Source of the DNA: Bordetella ansorpii
GTDB taxonomy: Bacteria > Pseudomonadota > Gammaproteobacteria > Burkholderiales > Burkholderiaceae_B
DNA: 64,000 nucleotides
Direction: 5' to 3'
Assembly (NCBI RefSeq): GCF_900078705.1
Contig: NZ_FKIF01000006.1
Location: forward strand, 868,001 to 932,000
Positions 44,652-53,676 of this stretch are shown one piece after another. The notes beneath the pieces were generated by a model. That model saw only the letters and a list, made by a program, of their open reading frames with translations. It searched no databases and was not told where the DNA came from. Each line of letters begins with the position of its first letter. Within the stretch, counting starts at the first letter, position 1. The translations under genes and the position numbers were made by a program.

Positions 44652-45272
44652 TCAGACTTCGAGATCCTGGAGCCAGGGAACGTGGGCCAGCGCCTCCGAG
44701 GGCATGGGCTCCAGCTCCGAGCCCATCAGGCCGTTCCAGCGATTGAACCAGCCGACCATGGCCACGCAGGACACGATCTCGACGATTTCCTCCTCGGAGA
44801 AGACCTGCCGGGCCTGGTCGATGGCCTGGCCCGGTTCGCGCACCGGCAGGCTGCCGCCTGCGGTGGCGATGGCCAGCGCCTTGCGCTCCTGCTCGGTGTA
44901 CCGAGGGTCGTCCCGGTAGGACGGCAGCGCGGCCAGCTTGTCCCAGCCCACGCCCAGGTGGTGGGCGGCGTGGACGAGGTGCGTCGTCGTATAGCGACAG
45001 CGCGCACCGCGCGCGGCTTCCGCGGCGATCAGGAAGCGCAGCGCCTGGGTGAGCTGCCCGTCGCCGCGCAGCGTCACGCTCAACAGCTTGAGCAGCGCGG
45101 GCACCACGCCGGGTTTGCGCGCCATGGTCAGCAGCGCATTCGGGCGGTAGCCGACGAAATCCACCAGCTCTTCGAGCACGGGGTCGCGCGAGCGGGGGTC
45201 GCTTTCATGCAGGGGCGCGATGCGCGCGGCGGTGCGGGCGTTCATGGGCATGCCTTGGATTGGGGTTTGCAT
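44652..45272 (-). CDS. AhpD-like carboxymuconolactone decarboxylase-family protein
   Basis: 206 residues from MQTPIQGMPMNARTAARIAP; another start, MNARTA, lies 10 codons in. ALRFLIAAEAARGARCRYTT and THLVHAAHHLGVGWDKLAAL is the AhpD region, but the usual Cys-x-x-Cys is reduced to CRYT, so the peroxidase-type disulfide cannot form. It may be an enzyme of the CMD fold with other chemistry. Ribosome sites and gaps fit operon membership. Confidence 0.82.
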   Translation of the reverse strand: MQTPIQGMPMNARTAARIAPLHESDPRSRDPVLEELVDFVGYRPNALLTMARKPGVVPALLKLLSVTLRGDGQLTQALRFLIAAEAARGARCRYTTTHLVHAAHHLGVGWDKLAALPSYRDDPRYTEQERKALAIATAGGSLPVREPGQAIDQARQVFSEEEIVEIVSCVAMVGWFNRWNGLMGSELEPMPSEALAHVPWLQDLEV

Positions 45273-45285
45273 GGGCACGGAGCGG

Positions 45286-45993
45286 TCACGCCGCTGCGCC
45301 CGTCGTGATGAGGCCCTCGACGTGGGCGCGCTGCGCGTCCAGTTCCTGGGCCGTGCCGGACCAGGCGACCTGGCCATGGTCCAGCACGTACTGGCGGTGG
45401 GCCAGCTTCAGGGGCACCTTGAGGTTCTGCTCCACCAGCACGATGCCGGTGCCCTGGCGATGGACTTCGCTGAACACGCGGACCAGTTGGTCCACGATGA
45501 CCGGCGCCAGCCCCTCGGTGGGTTCGTCGAGCAGCAGCATGCGCGGGTTGCCCAGCAGGGCGCGCCCGATCGACAGCATCTGCTGCTCGCCGCCGGAGAG
45601 CTGGTCGCCGCCGAAGTCCAGCCGTTCCCGCAGGCGCGGGAAGGCGTCCAGCACCCGGTCGAGGGTCCAGTGCCCCGGCTGGTGGGCCAGCGCGCCGATC
45701 TTGAGGTTCTCCAGCACCGACAGGTTGGGGAAGATGCGGCGCGTGTCCGGCACCAGCGCCACGCCGAGCTTGGCGATGGCCTCCACGCCCAGGCCCGAAA
45801 TGTCCTGCTCGCCCAGCAGGCGCCGGCCGGCCACCAGGGGCATCAGGCCGACCAGGGCCTTGAGCAGCGTGGTTTTGCCTGCGCCGTTGCGCCCGACGAT
45901 GGCGACGATTTCATGGAAATCGATCCGCACGGAGATTTCTTCCAGCGCCAGGGCCTGGCCGTACCTGACGCTGGCTTTTTCGAGTTCGATCAC
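45286..45993 (-). CDS. ABC transporter ATPase, LivF type
   Basis: 235 residues. Walker A GRNGAGKTT, signature DQLSGGEQQMLSIGRALLGN, Walker B MLLLDEPTEGLAP, switch IVLVEQNLKVPLKLAHRQYV. It overlaps the LivG-type gene by 4 bp and forms the importer with the next four genes upstream. Confidence 0.93.
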   Translation of the reverse strand: MIELEKASVRYGQALALEEISVRIDFHEIVAIVGRNGAGKTTLLKALVGLMPLVAGRRLLGEQDISGLGVEAIAKLGVALVPDTRRIFPNLSVLENLKIGALAHQPGHWTLDRVLDAFPRLRERLDFGGDQLSGGEQQMLSIGRALLGNPRMLLLDEPTEGLAPVIVDQLVRVFSEVHRQGTGIVLVEQNLKVPLKLAHRQYVLDHGQVAWSGTAQELDAQRAHVEGLITTGAAA

Positions 45994-46742
45994 TGCGCGT
46001 CCTCCCCAAGGTAAATCGACCGCACCGCTTCGTTCCTGCGGATGTCCTCGGGGGCGCCGCAGGCGATGACCGAGCCGTTGCTCATGACCACGATTTCGTG
46101 GGACAGCGACATCACCGCATCCATGTTGTGCTCGATCAGCAGCACCGTGCGCCCCTGCGCGGCCTTGCGGATCAGGGCCAGCGCGGCCTGGATCTCGTGG
46201 TGGCCGATGCCCGCCAGCGGTTCGTCCAGCAGCAAAATCCTGGGATCGGGCAGCAGGGTCACGCCCAGTTCCAGCGAGCGCTGCAGGCCGTAGGGCAGCG
46301 TGCCCGCGACGTCGTCGCGGTGGGCCGCCAGCCCCGTCAGCTCCAGGATGGCATCCAGCTGCTCGCGGAACTGCCGGTCGAAGTGGCGGCTCATCCAGAA
46401 GGGCTGGAACCCGGGCCGGCGGGACTGGGCCGCGACCAGCAGGTTCTCGGCCACCGTCATTTCGCCGAAGATCTTGATGATCTGGAAGCTGCGCCCGATG
46501 CCCATGCGGGCCCGTTCGTAGGCGGGGCGCTGGCTGATCTCCCGGCCGCCGCAGTACACCTTGCCCGCATGGCGCATCTGCCGCCCGGCCAGCACGTTCA
46601 GCAGCGTGGTCTTGCCCGCGCCGTTGGGTCCGATCAGGCCGTAGATGCAGCCCTCCAGGAATTCATGGCTGACGTCGTTGACCGCCTTCAGGGCGCCGTA
46701 GCTGACAGTCACGCCCTCGCACCGCAGTGCTGCCTGGCTCAT
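45990..46742 (-). CDS. ABC transporter ATPase, LivG type
   Basis: 250 residues from MSQAALRCEGVTVSYGALKA, overlapping the LivM stop by 4 bp; a longer open frame to 46931 is rejected because it runs into livM. Walker A GPNGAGKTT, signature LPYGLQRSLELGVTLLPDPR, Walker B ILLLDEPLAGI, switch VLLIEHNMDAVMSL. Confidence 0.93.
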   Translation of the reverse strand: MSQAALRCEGVTVSYGALKAVNDVSHEFLEGCIYGLIGPNGAGKTTLLNVLAGRQMRHAGKVYCGGREISQRPAYERARMGIGRSFQIIKIFGEMTVAENLLVAAQSRRPGFQPFWMSRHFDRQFREQLDAILELTGLAAHRDDVAGTLPYGLQRSLELGVTLLPDPRILLLDEPLAGIGHHEIQAALALIRKAAQGRTVLLIEHNMDAVMSLSHEIVVMSNGSVIACGAPEDIRRNEAVRSIYLGEDAQ

Positions 46743-47707
46743 CGCGCACCTCCGCGCCGGTTCTTCTGGTAGGCCGCGAAACCCTGCTCCAGCTCGCCAA
46801 CGATGCCGCGCGGGAAGAAGATGGTTGCAAGGATGAACACCAGGCCCAGCACGCCGTACCAGTACTCGGTCCAGCTGCTCAGCCATTCCTTGAGCACCTC
46901 GAAGGCGATCACGCCGACGGTGGCGCCCCACAGCGAGCCGGAGCCGCCCAGCAGGGTCATGATGATCACGTCCCCCGAGGTGGTCCAGTGCAGCATCTGC
47001 GGGTTCATGTACATCAGCAGCGAGGCCAGCAGCGCCCCCGCCAGGCCGCTCAGGCCGCCCGAGATCACGAAGGTGATCTGCTTGTAGCGGTTGACGTTGA
47101 AGCCCAGTTGGTCGGCGCGGGTCTCGTTGCCACGGATCGCCGCGATCACGCGGCCGAACGGCGAACTGCGCAGCGAGATCACCGCCAGCATGACCAGGGC
47201 ATACACGCCCAGCACGAACCAGTAGTAGTGGACGGGGTCGTAGAAGTCGATGCCCAGGAAGCCCGGGCGCTCCACGCCCGAGATGCCGTCCGACCCGCCA
47301 GTGAAGCCGCGCAGCTTGCTGTCCGCCAGGATGAAGATCAGCTGGGACAGCGCCAGGGTCACCAGCGCGAAGAAGATGCCGGACACCCGCAGCGCGAAGA
47401 AGCTGAACAGCAGGGCGAACGCAGCCCCCACGATGATGGCCAGGCCCACGCCGGCGGAGAAAGGCAGCCCGTATTTCTGCGTCGCCAGGGCCACGGCGTA
47501 GCCGCCCACCCCGAGGAAGGTGGCGTGCCCGAAGGACACCATGCCCAAAGCGCCGAACACGAAGTCGAAGCCGATGGCGAAGATCGCCCAGATGGCCGCC
47601 AGGGTGACCAGCTGGATCAGCGCTTCACTCGGGTTGAGGAAGGGCAGCAGGATGCCGGCCGCGGCCAGCAGCAGGCCGAAGCAGATGTCGAACAGGGAGA
47701 GTTTCAT
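46739..47707 (-). CDS. ABC transporter permease, LivM type
   Basis: 322-residue membrane protein. WAIFAIGFDFVFGALGMVSF, GHATFLGVGGYAVALATQKY and MTLLGGSGSLWGATVGVIAF are LivM features. The start overlaps the LivH stop by 4 bp. In contrast to cargo 1, both permeases here precede the ATPases. Confidence 0.93.
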   Translation of the reverse strand: MKLSLFDICFGLLLAAAGILLPFLNPSEALIQLVTLAAIWAIFAIGFDFVFGALGMVSFGHATFLGVGGYAVALATQKYGLPFSAGVGLAIIVGAAFALLFSFFALRVSGIFFALVTLALSQLIFILADSKLRGFTGGSDGISGVERPGFLGIDFYDPVHYYWFVLGVYALVMLAVISLRSSPFGRVIAAIRGNETRADQLGFNVNRYKQITFVISGGLSGLAGALLASLLMYMNPQMLHWTTSGDVIIMTLLGGSGSLWGATVGVIAFEVLKEWLSSWTEYWYGVLGLVFILATIFFPRGIVGELEQGFAAYQKNRRGGAR

Positions 47708-48561
47708 GCCGTCCTCGCCGCGCGGTAGAACAAGCCCTGCGGGCGCGTCAAGAGGGTGCCGATCAGCAGCACGAAGGTCATGATGTCCACCCAGCCGGGC
47801 AGGTACACGTAGCCCAGGGCACGCACCATGCCGATCAGCATGGACGCCGCGATCGCCCCCCGGATGTTCCCCAGCCCACCCAGGATCACGACGATGAAGC
47901 AGTCGATGATGGTGTTGGTCGCCATACCCAGCTCGATGGGGAACAGCGGCGCCGCGATCGCGCCCGCCAGGCCCGACAGGCCACAGCCCGTGGCGAAGAC
48001 CGCCATGCGGATCGCGCCCACTGGCAGGCCCAGGATGCGCACCATTTCCGCGTCGCTGCTGGCGGCCCGCACGAGCATGCCGAAAGTGCTCTTCTCAAGC
48101 ACCAAGTACAGGCCCGCCGAGACGAGAGCGCCGAACCCGATCACGAACAGCCGGTACATCGGGATCGTGCTGCCCAGCATGTCCACGGTGCCGTTCCACA
48201 GCGGCGGAATCGCCACCTCCTGGTAGCCGGGGCCCCAGACGAAGCGCACCACGTCGCTCAGGATCAGGATCAGGCCGAAGGTCAGGATCAGCTGGTAGAA
48301 GTGCGGGCGCTCGTAGAGCGGTCGCAGCGCCAGCTTCTCGATCACCGCGCCCGCCAGCGCGGTGAAGAACGTAGCGGCCAGCACGCCCATGAGGAACGAG
48401 CCCGTGCGCCGCCCCGTTTCATACGAGACGTAGGCGCCCAACATATAGATGGCACCGTGGGCAAAATTGATCACACCCAGCATGCCGAAGATGAGCGTCA
48501 GGCCCGCCGCCAGCAAAAACAGCAGCATGCCCAGGCTCAAGCCGATCACGATAGTTGACAT
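47704..48561 (-). CDS. ABC transporter permease, LivH type
   Basis: 285-residue membrane protein, starting MSTIVIGLSLGMLLFLLAAG. LIFGMLGVINFAHGAIYMLG, AYVSYETGRR and VVILGGLGNIRGAIAASMLI are LivH features. It lies 48 bp after the binding-protein gene. Confidence 0.93.
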   Translation of the reverse strand: MSTIVIGLSLGMLLFLLAAGLTLIFGMLGVINFAHGAIYMLGAYVSYETGRRTGSFLMGVLAATFFTALAGAVIEKLALRPLYERPHFYQLILTFGLILILSDVVRFVWGPGYQEVAIPPLWNGTVDMLGSTIPMYRLFVIGFGALVSAGLYLVLEKSTFGMLVRAASSDAEMVRILGLPVGAIRMAVFATGCGLSGLAGAIAAPLFPIELGMATNTIIDCFIVVILGGLGNIRGAIAASMLIGMVRALGYVYLPGWVDIMTFVLLIGTLLTRPQGLFYRAARTA

Positions 48562-48609
48562 AGCGATTCACCGAGTGCGGAAGGCCGGGGCGGCCTCCCG
48601 CTGCGGCCT

Positions 48610-49806
48610 TCAGTTCTTGCAGGCCTCGAACAGCTTCTCTTCGGGAAAGACCTTGGTGATCTTCATCGTCAGCGCGGGGGCTGGCGGGGTGCCCTGCACC
48701 ACCTCGCCCCAGAAGCCCGGCTGCAGGGCCTGGTGGTCGCAGGCACGCATGGTCTTCTTGCCTTCCACGGAGTTCTCGCGGACGCTGGCGGCGAAGGCGT
48801 CCACCCACTTCTCCTTGTCCCAGGAGCCGGTCTTTTCCACCGTGTCCAGCCACCACGCCATGCCGTCGTAGGCCTCCCCGGCCGTCATGCTGGGGAAGAT
48901 GCCGAACTTCTTGCGGTAGGCCTCGACGAACTTGCGGTTGGCGGCGGTGTCGATGGTGTGGTCGTAGCGCAGGCCGGAATTGACGCCCAGCGAGGCCGGC
49001 CCCACGGCCGCCGCCATGGTTTCATCGGCGGCCACGGGTCCGAAAAGCACCTTGCTCTTGCCCAGGTTCACCTGGCCGGCCTGCTTGAGCAAAGTAACCA
49101 CGTCCGAGCCCGTCAGCATCAGCAGCACGCCGTCGGCGTCGGACTTGGCGATCTTGTCCACGATGGACGAATAGTCGCGGTTGCCCAGGGGCGGGAAGTC
49201 CTCACCCACGATCTGGATACCGTTGGGGCCGGTCTGCTGCTTGATCCACTCGTAGCCGTCACGGGTGGCCTGGTAGTCGGCGGTAACGATGTAGATCTTC
49301 TTGAGCTTCCTGTCCTGCATGTACGCCAGCGCCATGCGGTTTTCCATGCCCAGGTTGTTCGATGTACGGAAGGTGTAGCGGGAGCCGCCGGGCACGGTGA
49401 TCTTGTCGTCCGCCGAGATGGTGACGAGGTGGGGCACCTTGCGCTGCTTGGCCAGGTTCATGACCGCCAGCGTGGAGGCGGAGCTGAGCGCACCGAAGAT
49501 CATGTGCGAGCCCTCGGAGATCAGCTTGGTGGCCTTCTGCACGGCGGGCTGGGGCTTGGTTTCGTCGTCCTCCCAGGTGACTTCGATGGGCACGCCCATC
49601 ACCTTGCCGCCGCGCTCCTCGACGGCGATCTGCACGCCCCGGCGCATGTCCTCGCCCAGCAGCCCGTAGGGACCGGAGAGCGACAGCACGCCGCCGATCT
49701 TGAACTTCTCGGGCTTGGACTGGGCATGCCCGTTGGACACCAGCCCCATGGCCGCCGCCGCGGCGACCACCATGCCCTTTTTAAACCATTTCGCAACGCT
49801 AACCAT
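48610..49806 (-). CDS. branched-chain-type ABC transporter substrate-binding protein
   Basis: 398 residues. The start MVSVAKWFKKGMVVAAAAAM at 49806 has AGGAG 7 nt upstream and yields a signal peptide cleaved near NGHAQ. EKFKIGGVLSLSGPYGLLGE and YIVTADYQATRDGYEWIKQQ are typical of LivK-like ABC binding proteins. Sequence differs clearly from the cargo 1 protein, so the two importers probably take different compounds. Confidence 0.93.
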   Translation of the reverse strand: MVSVAKWFKKGMVVAAAAAMGLVSNGHAQSKPEKFKIGGVLSLSGPYGLLGEDMRRGVQIAVEERGGKVMGVPIEVTWEDDETKPQPAVQKATKLISEGSHMIFGALSSASTLAVMNLAKQRKVPHLVTISADDKITVPGGSRYTFRTSNNLGMENRMALAYMQDRKLKKIYIVTADYQATRDGYEWIKQQTGPNGIQIVGEDFPPLGNRDYSSIVDKIAKSDADGVLLMLTGSDVVTLLKQAGQVNLGKSKVLFGPVAADETMAAAVGPASLGVNSGLRYDHTIDTAANRKFVEAYRKKFGIFPSMTAGEAYDGMAWWLDTVEKTGSWDKEKWVDAFAASVRENSVEGKKTMRACDHQALQPGFWGEVVQGTPPAPALTMKITKVFPEEKLFEACKN

Positions 49807-49843
49807 GATGTGTCTCCTGTCGTTGATTTGCATGTATTCCAGG

Positions 49844-50653
49844 TCAGCCGATGCGGGCGGAAATACCGCCATCGACCATGATTTCGGCGGACGTGACGTA
49901 CTTGGATTCGTCACTCGCCAGCCACAGGGCCGTGGTGGCCACGTCCCATGCGTCTCCCATGTGGCCCATGGGGCACTGCCGGTCCCGCTTGGCCAGCATT
50001 TCCTCCTGCGACGCTTCCCGGTACCCGTCCGCCAGCGACAGCACGGGCTGTCGGACCATGGGCGTATTCATCAGGCCCGGCATCAGCACGTTCGAGCGGA
50101 TGCCCCGCTTGGCGTATTCCAGGGCGACGCTGCGGGAGAAGCCGAGCACCGCGGCCTTCGAGGCGCTGTAGGACACGTAGGCCACGCCGCTGTCGCGCAC
50201 GCCGGCTACCGAGCCGATGTTGACGATGCTCCCCCGGCCTTTCCGGAGCATGGAGGGGATCGCATGCTTGCAGGTCAGGAACATGGAGGTGAGGTTGATG
50301 TCGAAGACCAGGCGCCAGTCCTCCAGGCTCTGCTCGACGACCCCACCCAGGCGGGCGGTGCCGACGTTGTTCACCAGGATGTCGATGTCGCCATAGGTGG
50401 TCACGCAATCCTGGACCAGCGCTTCCACCGCGCCGGGGTCGGTCACGTCGCACTGGGCCACGCTCATGGCCCCGCCCTCTTCCCGCACGATCGACTCGGT
50501 CTCGCGCGCTGCGTCCAGGTGGATGTCGCAGCCATAGACCTTCGCCCCTTCGCGGGCGAACAACACGGCCATGGCCTTGCCATTGCCCCAGCCGGGCCCC
50601 GATGATCCGCAACCGGTGACCAGGGCCACCTTGCCTTCCAGGCGTTTCACCAT
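49844..50653 (-). CDS. short-chain dehydrogenase/reductase
   Basis: 269 residues from MVKRLEGKVALVTGCGSSGP at 50653; the frame continues upstream into the thiolase gene, out of its frame, and is not used. The cofactor loop is longer than usual (TGCGSSGPGWGNGKA). ILVNNVGTARLGG, Ser in NIGSVAGVRDSGVAYV and YSASKAAVLG complete the active site. It lies 11 bp after the thiolase, whose substrate it may generate. Confidence 0.9.
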   Translation of the reverse strand: MVKRLEGKVALVTGCGSSGPGWGNGKAMAVLFAREGAKVYGCDIHLDAARETESIVREEGGAMSVAQCDVTDPGAVEALVQDCVTTYGDIDILVNNVGTARLGGVVEQSLEDWRLVFDINLTSMFLTCKHAIPSMLRKGRGSIVNIGSVAGVRDSGVAYVSYSASKAAVLGFSRSVALEYAKRGIRSNVLMPGLMNTPMVRQPVLSLADGYREASQEEMLAKRDRQCPMGHMGDAWDVATTALWLASDESKYVTSAEIMVDGGISARIG

Positions 50654-50664
50654 GATCTCGTCCC

Positions 50665-51852
50665 TCAGTCCGCGCGCCCGTACAGGGTCACCACGGTGGC
50701 GCCGCCCAGGCCCGCGTTGTGCTGCAAGGCCAGGCGTGCACCCTCCACTTGGCGTGCTTCGGCGCTGCCGCGCAGTTGGTGGGTCAGCTCGTAGCACTGC
50801 GCCAAGCCGGTCGCGCCCAGCGGATGGCCCTTGGACAGCAGCCCGCCCGAGGGGTTGACGACGACCGCGCCGCCATAGGTGTTGCTGTCCGACTCGACGA
50901 AGGCCCGGCCCTCGCCGACGGCGCAGAAACCCAGGCCCTCGTAGCTGAGCAGCTCGTTCTGCGCAAAGCAGTCGTGCAGCTCGCACACGTCGATGTCCTG
51001 CGGTCCCACGCCTGCCGCCTCGTAGACCTGGCGGGCGGCCTCGCGCGTCATGTCGAAGCCCACAACGGAAATCGCGGACTTGTCGGCGAACGCGCCGGGG
51101 CGGTCGGACACCAGCGACTGCGCCAACACCTGCACGTTGGCGGAGAGGCCCATCTTCTGGGCGAACTTCTTGCTCACGAAGACGGCGGCAGCGGCGCCGC
51201 AGGTCGGCGGGCAGGCCATCAGGCGGGTCATGGCGCCGGGCACCAGGGGCGAGCTGGCCAGCACCTCCTCCACCGTCACCTCCTTGCGGAACAGCGCCAG
51301 CGGATTGCGCGCAGCGTGGCGGCTGGCCTTGGCGCGGATCCTGGCGAAGGTGTCCAGCGGGGTGCCGTACCGCTCCATGTGCTCGCGGCCCGCCGCGCCG
51401 AAGTAGCGGATCGCCATGGGCAGCTCGGGGTGGCCGAAGATCTCGTCCATGACCCCGTTGAAGTGGTCGAGCGGATCGGGCCGGTCGTCCCAGTACGCCC
51501 TCAGGGCGCCGGCGGGCATCTGTTCGAAACCCACCGCCAGCGCGCAGTCCGCCGAGCCGTTGGCCACGGCCTTGCGCGCCATGTACAGGGCCGTGGAGCC
51601 GGAGGAGCAGTTGTTGTTGACGTTGATCACCGGCACCCCGGTCATGCCGACCTCGTAGACCGCGCGCTGGCCGCTGGCCGAGTCGCCATAGACGTAGCCC
51701 GCATAGACGTCCTGCACGTCGGAGTAGGTGAGGCCCGCGTCCTGCAGCGCCTCGCGGATCGCCTGCGCAGCCATTTCCGGGTACGGCAGGTTGTCGCCGG
51801 GTTTCTTGAAAGGGGTCATGCCGACACCGGCAACGAGAACGGGCTCTTGCAT
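50665..51852 (-). CDS. SCP-x-type thiolase
   Basis: 395 residues. Nucleophile Cys in INVNNNCSSGSTALYMARKA, catalytic segments VCELHDCFAQNELLSYEGLG and NPSGGLLSKGHPLGATGLAQ, and the C-terminal ALQHNAGLGGATVVTLYGRA. The layout (HDCF in place of NEAF) marks the sterol carrier protein X group, often used on branched or steroid side-chain ketoacyl-CoA. The related but truncated gene at 30179 ends cargo 1. Confidence 0.92.
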   Translation of the reverse strand: MQEPVLVAGVGMTPFKKPGDNLPYPEMAAQAIREALQDAGLTYSDVQDVYAGYVYGDSASGQRAVYEVGMTGVPVINVNNNCSSGSTALYMARKAVANGSADCALAVGFEQMPAGALRAYWDDRPDPLDHFNGVMDEIFGHPELPMAIRYFGAAGREHMERYGTPLDTFARIRAKASRHAARNPLALFRKEVTVEEVLASSPLVPGAMTRLMACPPTCGAAAAVFVSKKFAQKMGLSANVQVLAQSLVSDRPGAFADKSAISVVGFDMTREAARQVYEAAGVGPQDIDVCELHDCFAQNELLSYEGLGFCAVGEGRAFVESDSNTYGGAVVVNPSGGLLSKGHPLGATGLAQCYELTHQLRGSAEARQVEGARLALQHNAGLGGATVVTLYGRAD

Positions 51853-51887
51853 TGCGATACCTCCGGGGTTGAATCACCAAACGTGCG

Positions 51888-53453
51888 TCAGGAAACCATG
51901 CGCTCCTGCGCGTGCCAATACTTCTTGCGGACTTCTTTCTTCAAGACCTTGCCCACCGCACTGCGCGGCAGCTGCGCGACGATCTCGACCTCCTTGGGCG
52001 CCTTGATGCTGCCCAGGCGGTCCTTGACGAACTGGATGAGCGCCTGCGGCTCCACGGACTGGCCCGGGCGCAGCTCGATGACCGCCCTGACGGCCTCGCC
52101 CCACTTGTCGTCGGGCACGCCGATGACGGCGCAGTCCTTCACGGCCGGGTGGGCCATGACGGCGGCCTCGACCTCGGACGAGAAGACGTTGAAGCCGCCC
52201 GTGACGATCATGTCCTTCTTGCGGTCAACGATGAACAGGAAGCCCTGCTCGTCGAAATAGCCCACGTCGCCCGTGCAGTGCCAGCCGTGGCGCTGCACTT
52301 CAGCCGTGGCCTCGGGGTTCTTGTAGTAGCCCTCGGTCACGATGTCGCCCTGCGCGACGATCTCGCCCACGGCCCCCGGCTGGGTGAGCAGGCTGCCGTC
52401 GTCGTCCATGACCGCCACCCGCGTGAAGGGGAAGCGGCGCCCCGCGCTCAGCAGGCGCTGGCGGGGCGCCACCTGCCCGTCGATGAAATGGTCCTCGACC
52501 CGCAGCACGGAGATCGCGCCAGGCACTTCCGCCTGGCCATAGATCTGCAGCATGACGGGGCCGAACACATCGATGGCCTCCGCCAGTTTGTCGGGCGACA
52601 TGGGTGCGGCGCCGTACATGAGGTAGCGCAGCGCGGAAAAGTCGAAATCGCGGACGTTGGGCTGCGCCAGTAGCGTATAGATGACTGTTGGGGGCAGGAA
52701 CAGCATGTTGACCCGCTCCTGCTCGATCACCTTGAGCAGGTTCTGCGGATCAATCCCGTCCATCAGGACAACGCGGCCACCGCGCGCCATGAAGGGCAGC
52801 GACACCAGCCCCGCCGTGTGGGTGATAGGTGCCGCCGCCAGCACGGTCATGCAGTCGGTAATGTTCATGGCCGACATATGGTTGGCCATGGTCGCCGTCA
52901 GGTTGCGGTGGCTGAGCATGACGCCCTTCGAGCGCCCCGTGGTGCCACCGGTACCCATGATCATGGCCAGCCCCCGCGGCTGCAGCGGCGCTGCGTACAT
53001 CTCGGGCGGCTGGCCTTGGATCAACCGAGCAATCGACAGATCCGCCCCATCGGCCTCTTCCAGAGCTATGTAGTGACGAATGCGGGGGACCTTGCCGCGG
53101 ATCTCGGCGACCTGGCTGATATAGCGGGCCTGATAGAAAAGGACGTCGCAGTCCATGTCCTGCAGGAACTCGATGTTGGTCTCCACGCTGTTGCGCGCAT
53201 TAACGGGCAGCCAGACACCCCCTCCGCGCAACACCCCCAGCAGCGCCACGAAAGCAGCCCCGGCATTGCCGCTCAGCACTGCGCCGTGAAAACCAGGTGC
53301 GAGTCCCAAGGCCTGTAGCCCCCGTGCGATCTGGCACGTGAGCGCTCCCGCTTGCGCATAGGTGACGGCCGGGGTATCACGCCCGCAGTCCACGAAACAA
53401 GGCGCATCCGGATGGCTGGTAGCACCAGCATCGAAATAGTCCAGCAGATTCAT
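51888..53453 (-). CDS. acyl-CoA synthetase (AMP-forming), first gene of cargo 2 operon
   Basis: 521 residues. Motifs: MIMGTGGTTGRSKGVMLSHR, LQIYGQAEVPGAISVLR (Gln-Ala-Glu in place of the usual Thr-Glu), HCTGDVGYFDEQGFLFIVDR, KKDMIVTGGFNVFSSEVEAA and Lys in LPRSAVGKVLKKEVR. Resembles fatty-acid/aryl-CoA ligases. It is transcribed from the predicted promoter at 53611-53640, under the TetR operators. Confidence 0.92.
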   Translation of the reverse strand: MNLLDYFDAGATSHPDAPCFVDCGRDTPAVTYAQAGALTCQIARGLQALGLAPGFHGAVLSGNAGAAFVALLGVLRGGGVWLPVNARNSVETNIEFLQDMDCDVLFYQARYISQVAEIRGKVPRIRHYIALEEADGADLSIARLIQGQPPEMYAAPLQPRGLAMIMGTGGTTGRSKGVMLSHRNLTATMANHMSAMNITDCMTVLAAAPITHTAGLVSLPFMARGGRVVLMDGIDPQNLLKVIEQERVNMLFLPPTVIYTLLAQPNVRDFDFSALRYLMYGAAPMSPDKLAEAIDVFGPVMLQIYGQAEVPGAISVLRVEDHFIDGQVAPRQRLLSAGRRFPFTRVAVMDDDGSLLTQPGAVGEIVAQGDIVTEGYYKNPEATAEVQRHGWHCTGDVGYFDEQGFLFIVDRKKDMIVTGGFNVFSSEVEAAVMAHPAVKDCAVIGVPDDKWGEAVRAVIELRPGQSVEPQALIQFVKDRLGSIKAPKEVEIVAQLPRSAVGKVLKKEVRKKYWHAQERMVS

Positions 53454-53584
53454 TGCTGTGCTTCTCCGTTCAAGTCAAGTCTGGTTCGGTGGAACAGCTA
53501 TCGCAGACAATTCACATGCCTGCGGCGGCGGCGTTCAGCTGGAGGCCTCTGCATTCGGTGATGCCCCTTGCATGCTGTTCAAGC

Positions 53585-53654
53585 GGTACCATTTCTTTTA
53601 AATTGGTACCATTAGACGCGCTCGATTGGTACCAAGTCAATTGACTTGGTACCA
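53585..53654. promoter_or_regulatory. TetR operator region with four GGTACC sites and promoter
   Basis: GGTACC occurs at 53585, 53605, 53628 and 53648 (intervals 20, 23 and 20 bp). The last two are arms of a perfect 28-bp palindrome (53627-53654, centre between 53640 and 53641); the first two form a near-palindrome. On the minus strand TTGACT (complement of 53635-53640), 18 bp, TCTAAT (complement of 53611-53616) is a good promoter for the ligase operon and is overlapped by the palindrome. The region separates the ligase gene from the divergent TetR gene, its likely ligand. Confidence 0.85.
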
Positions 53655-53676
53655 TGTCTCATTAGGAGAAACCCGC

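Noticed and set aside
49844-51880. Single 678-residue protein
   Set aside because: The upstream part is an out-of-frame reading of the thiolase gene; the SDR begins at 50653.
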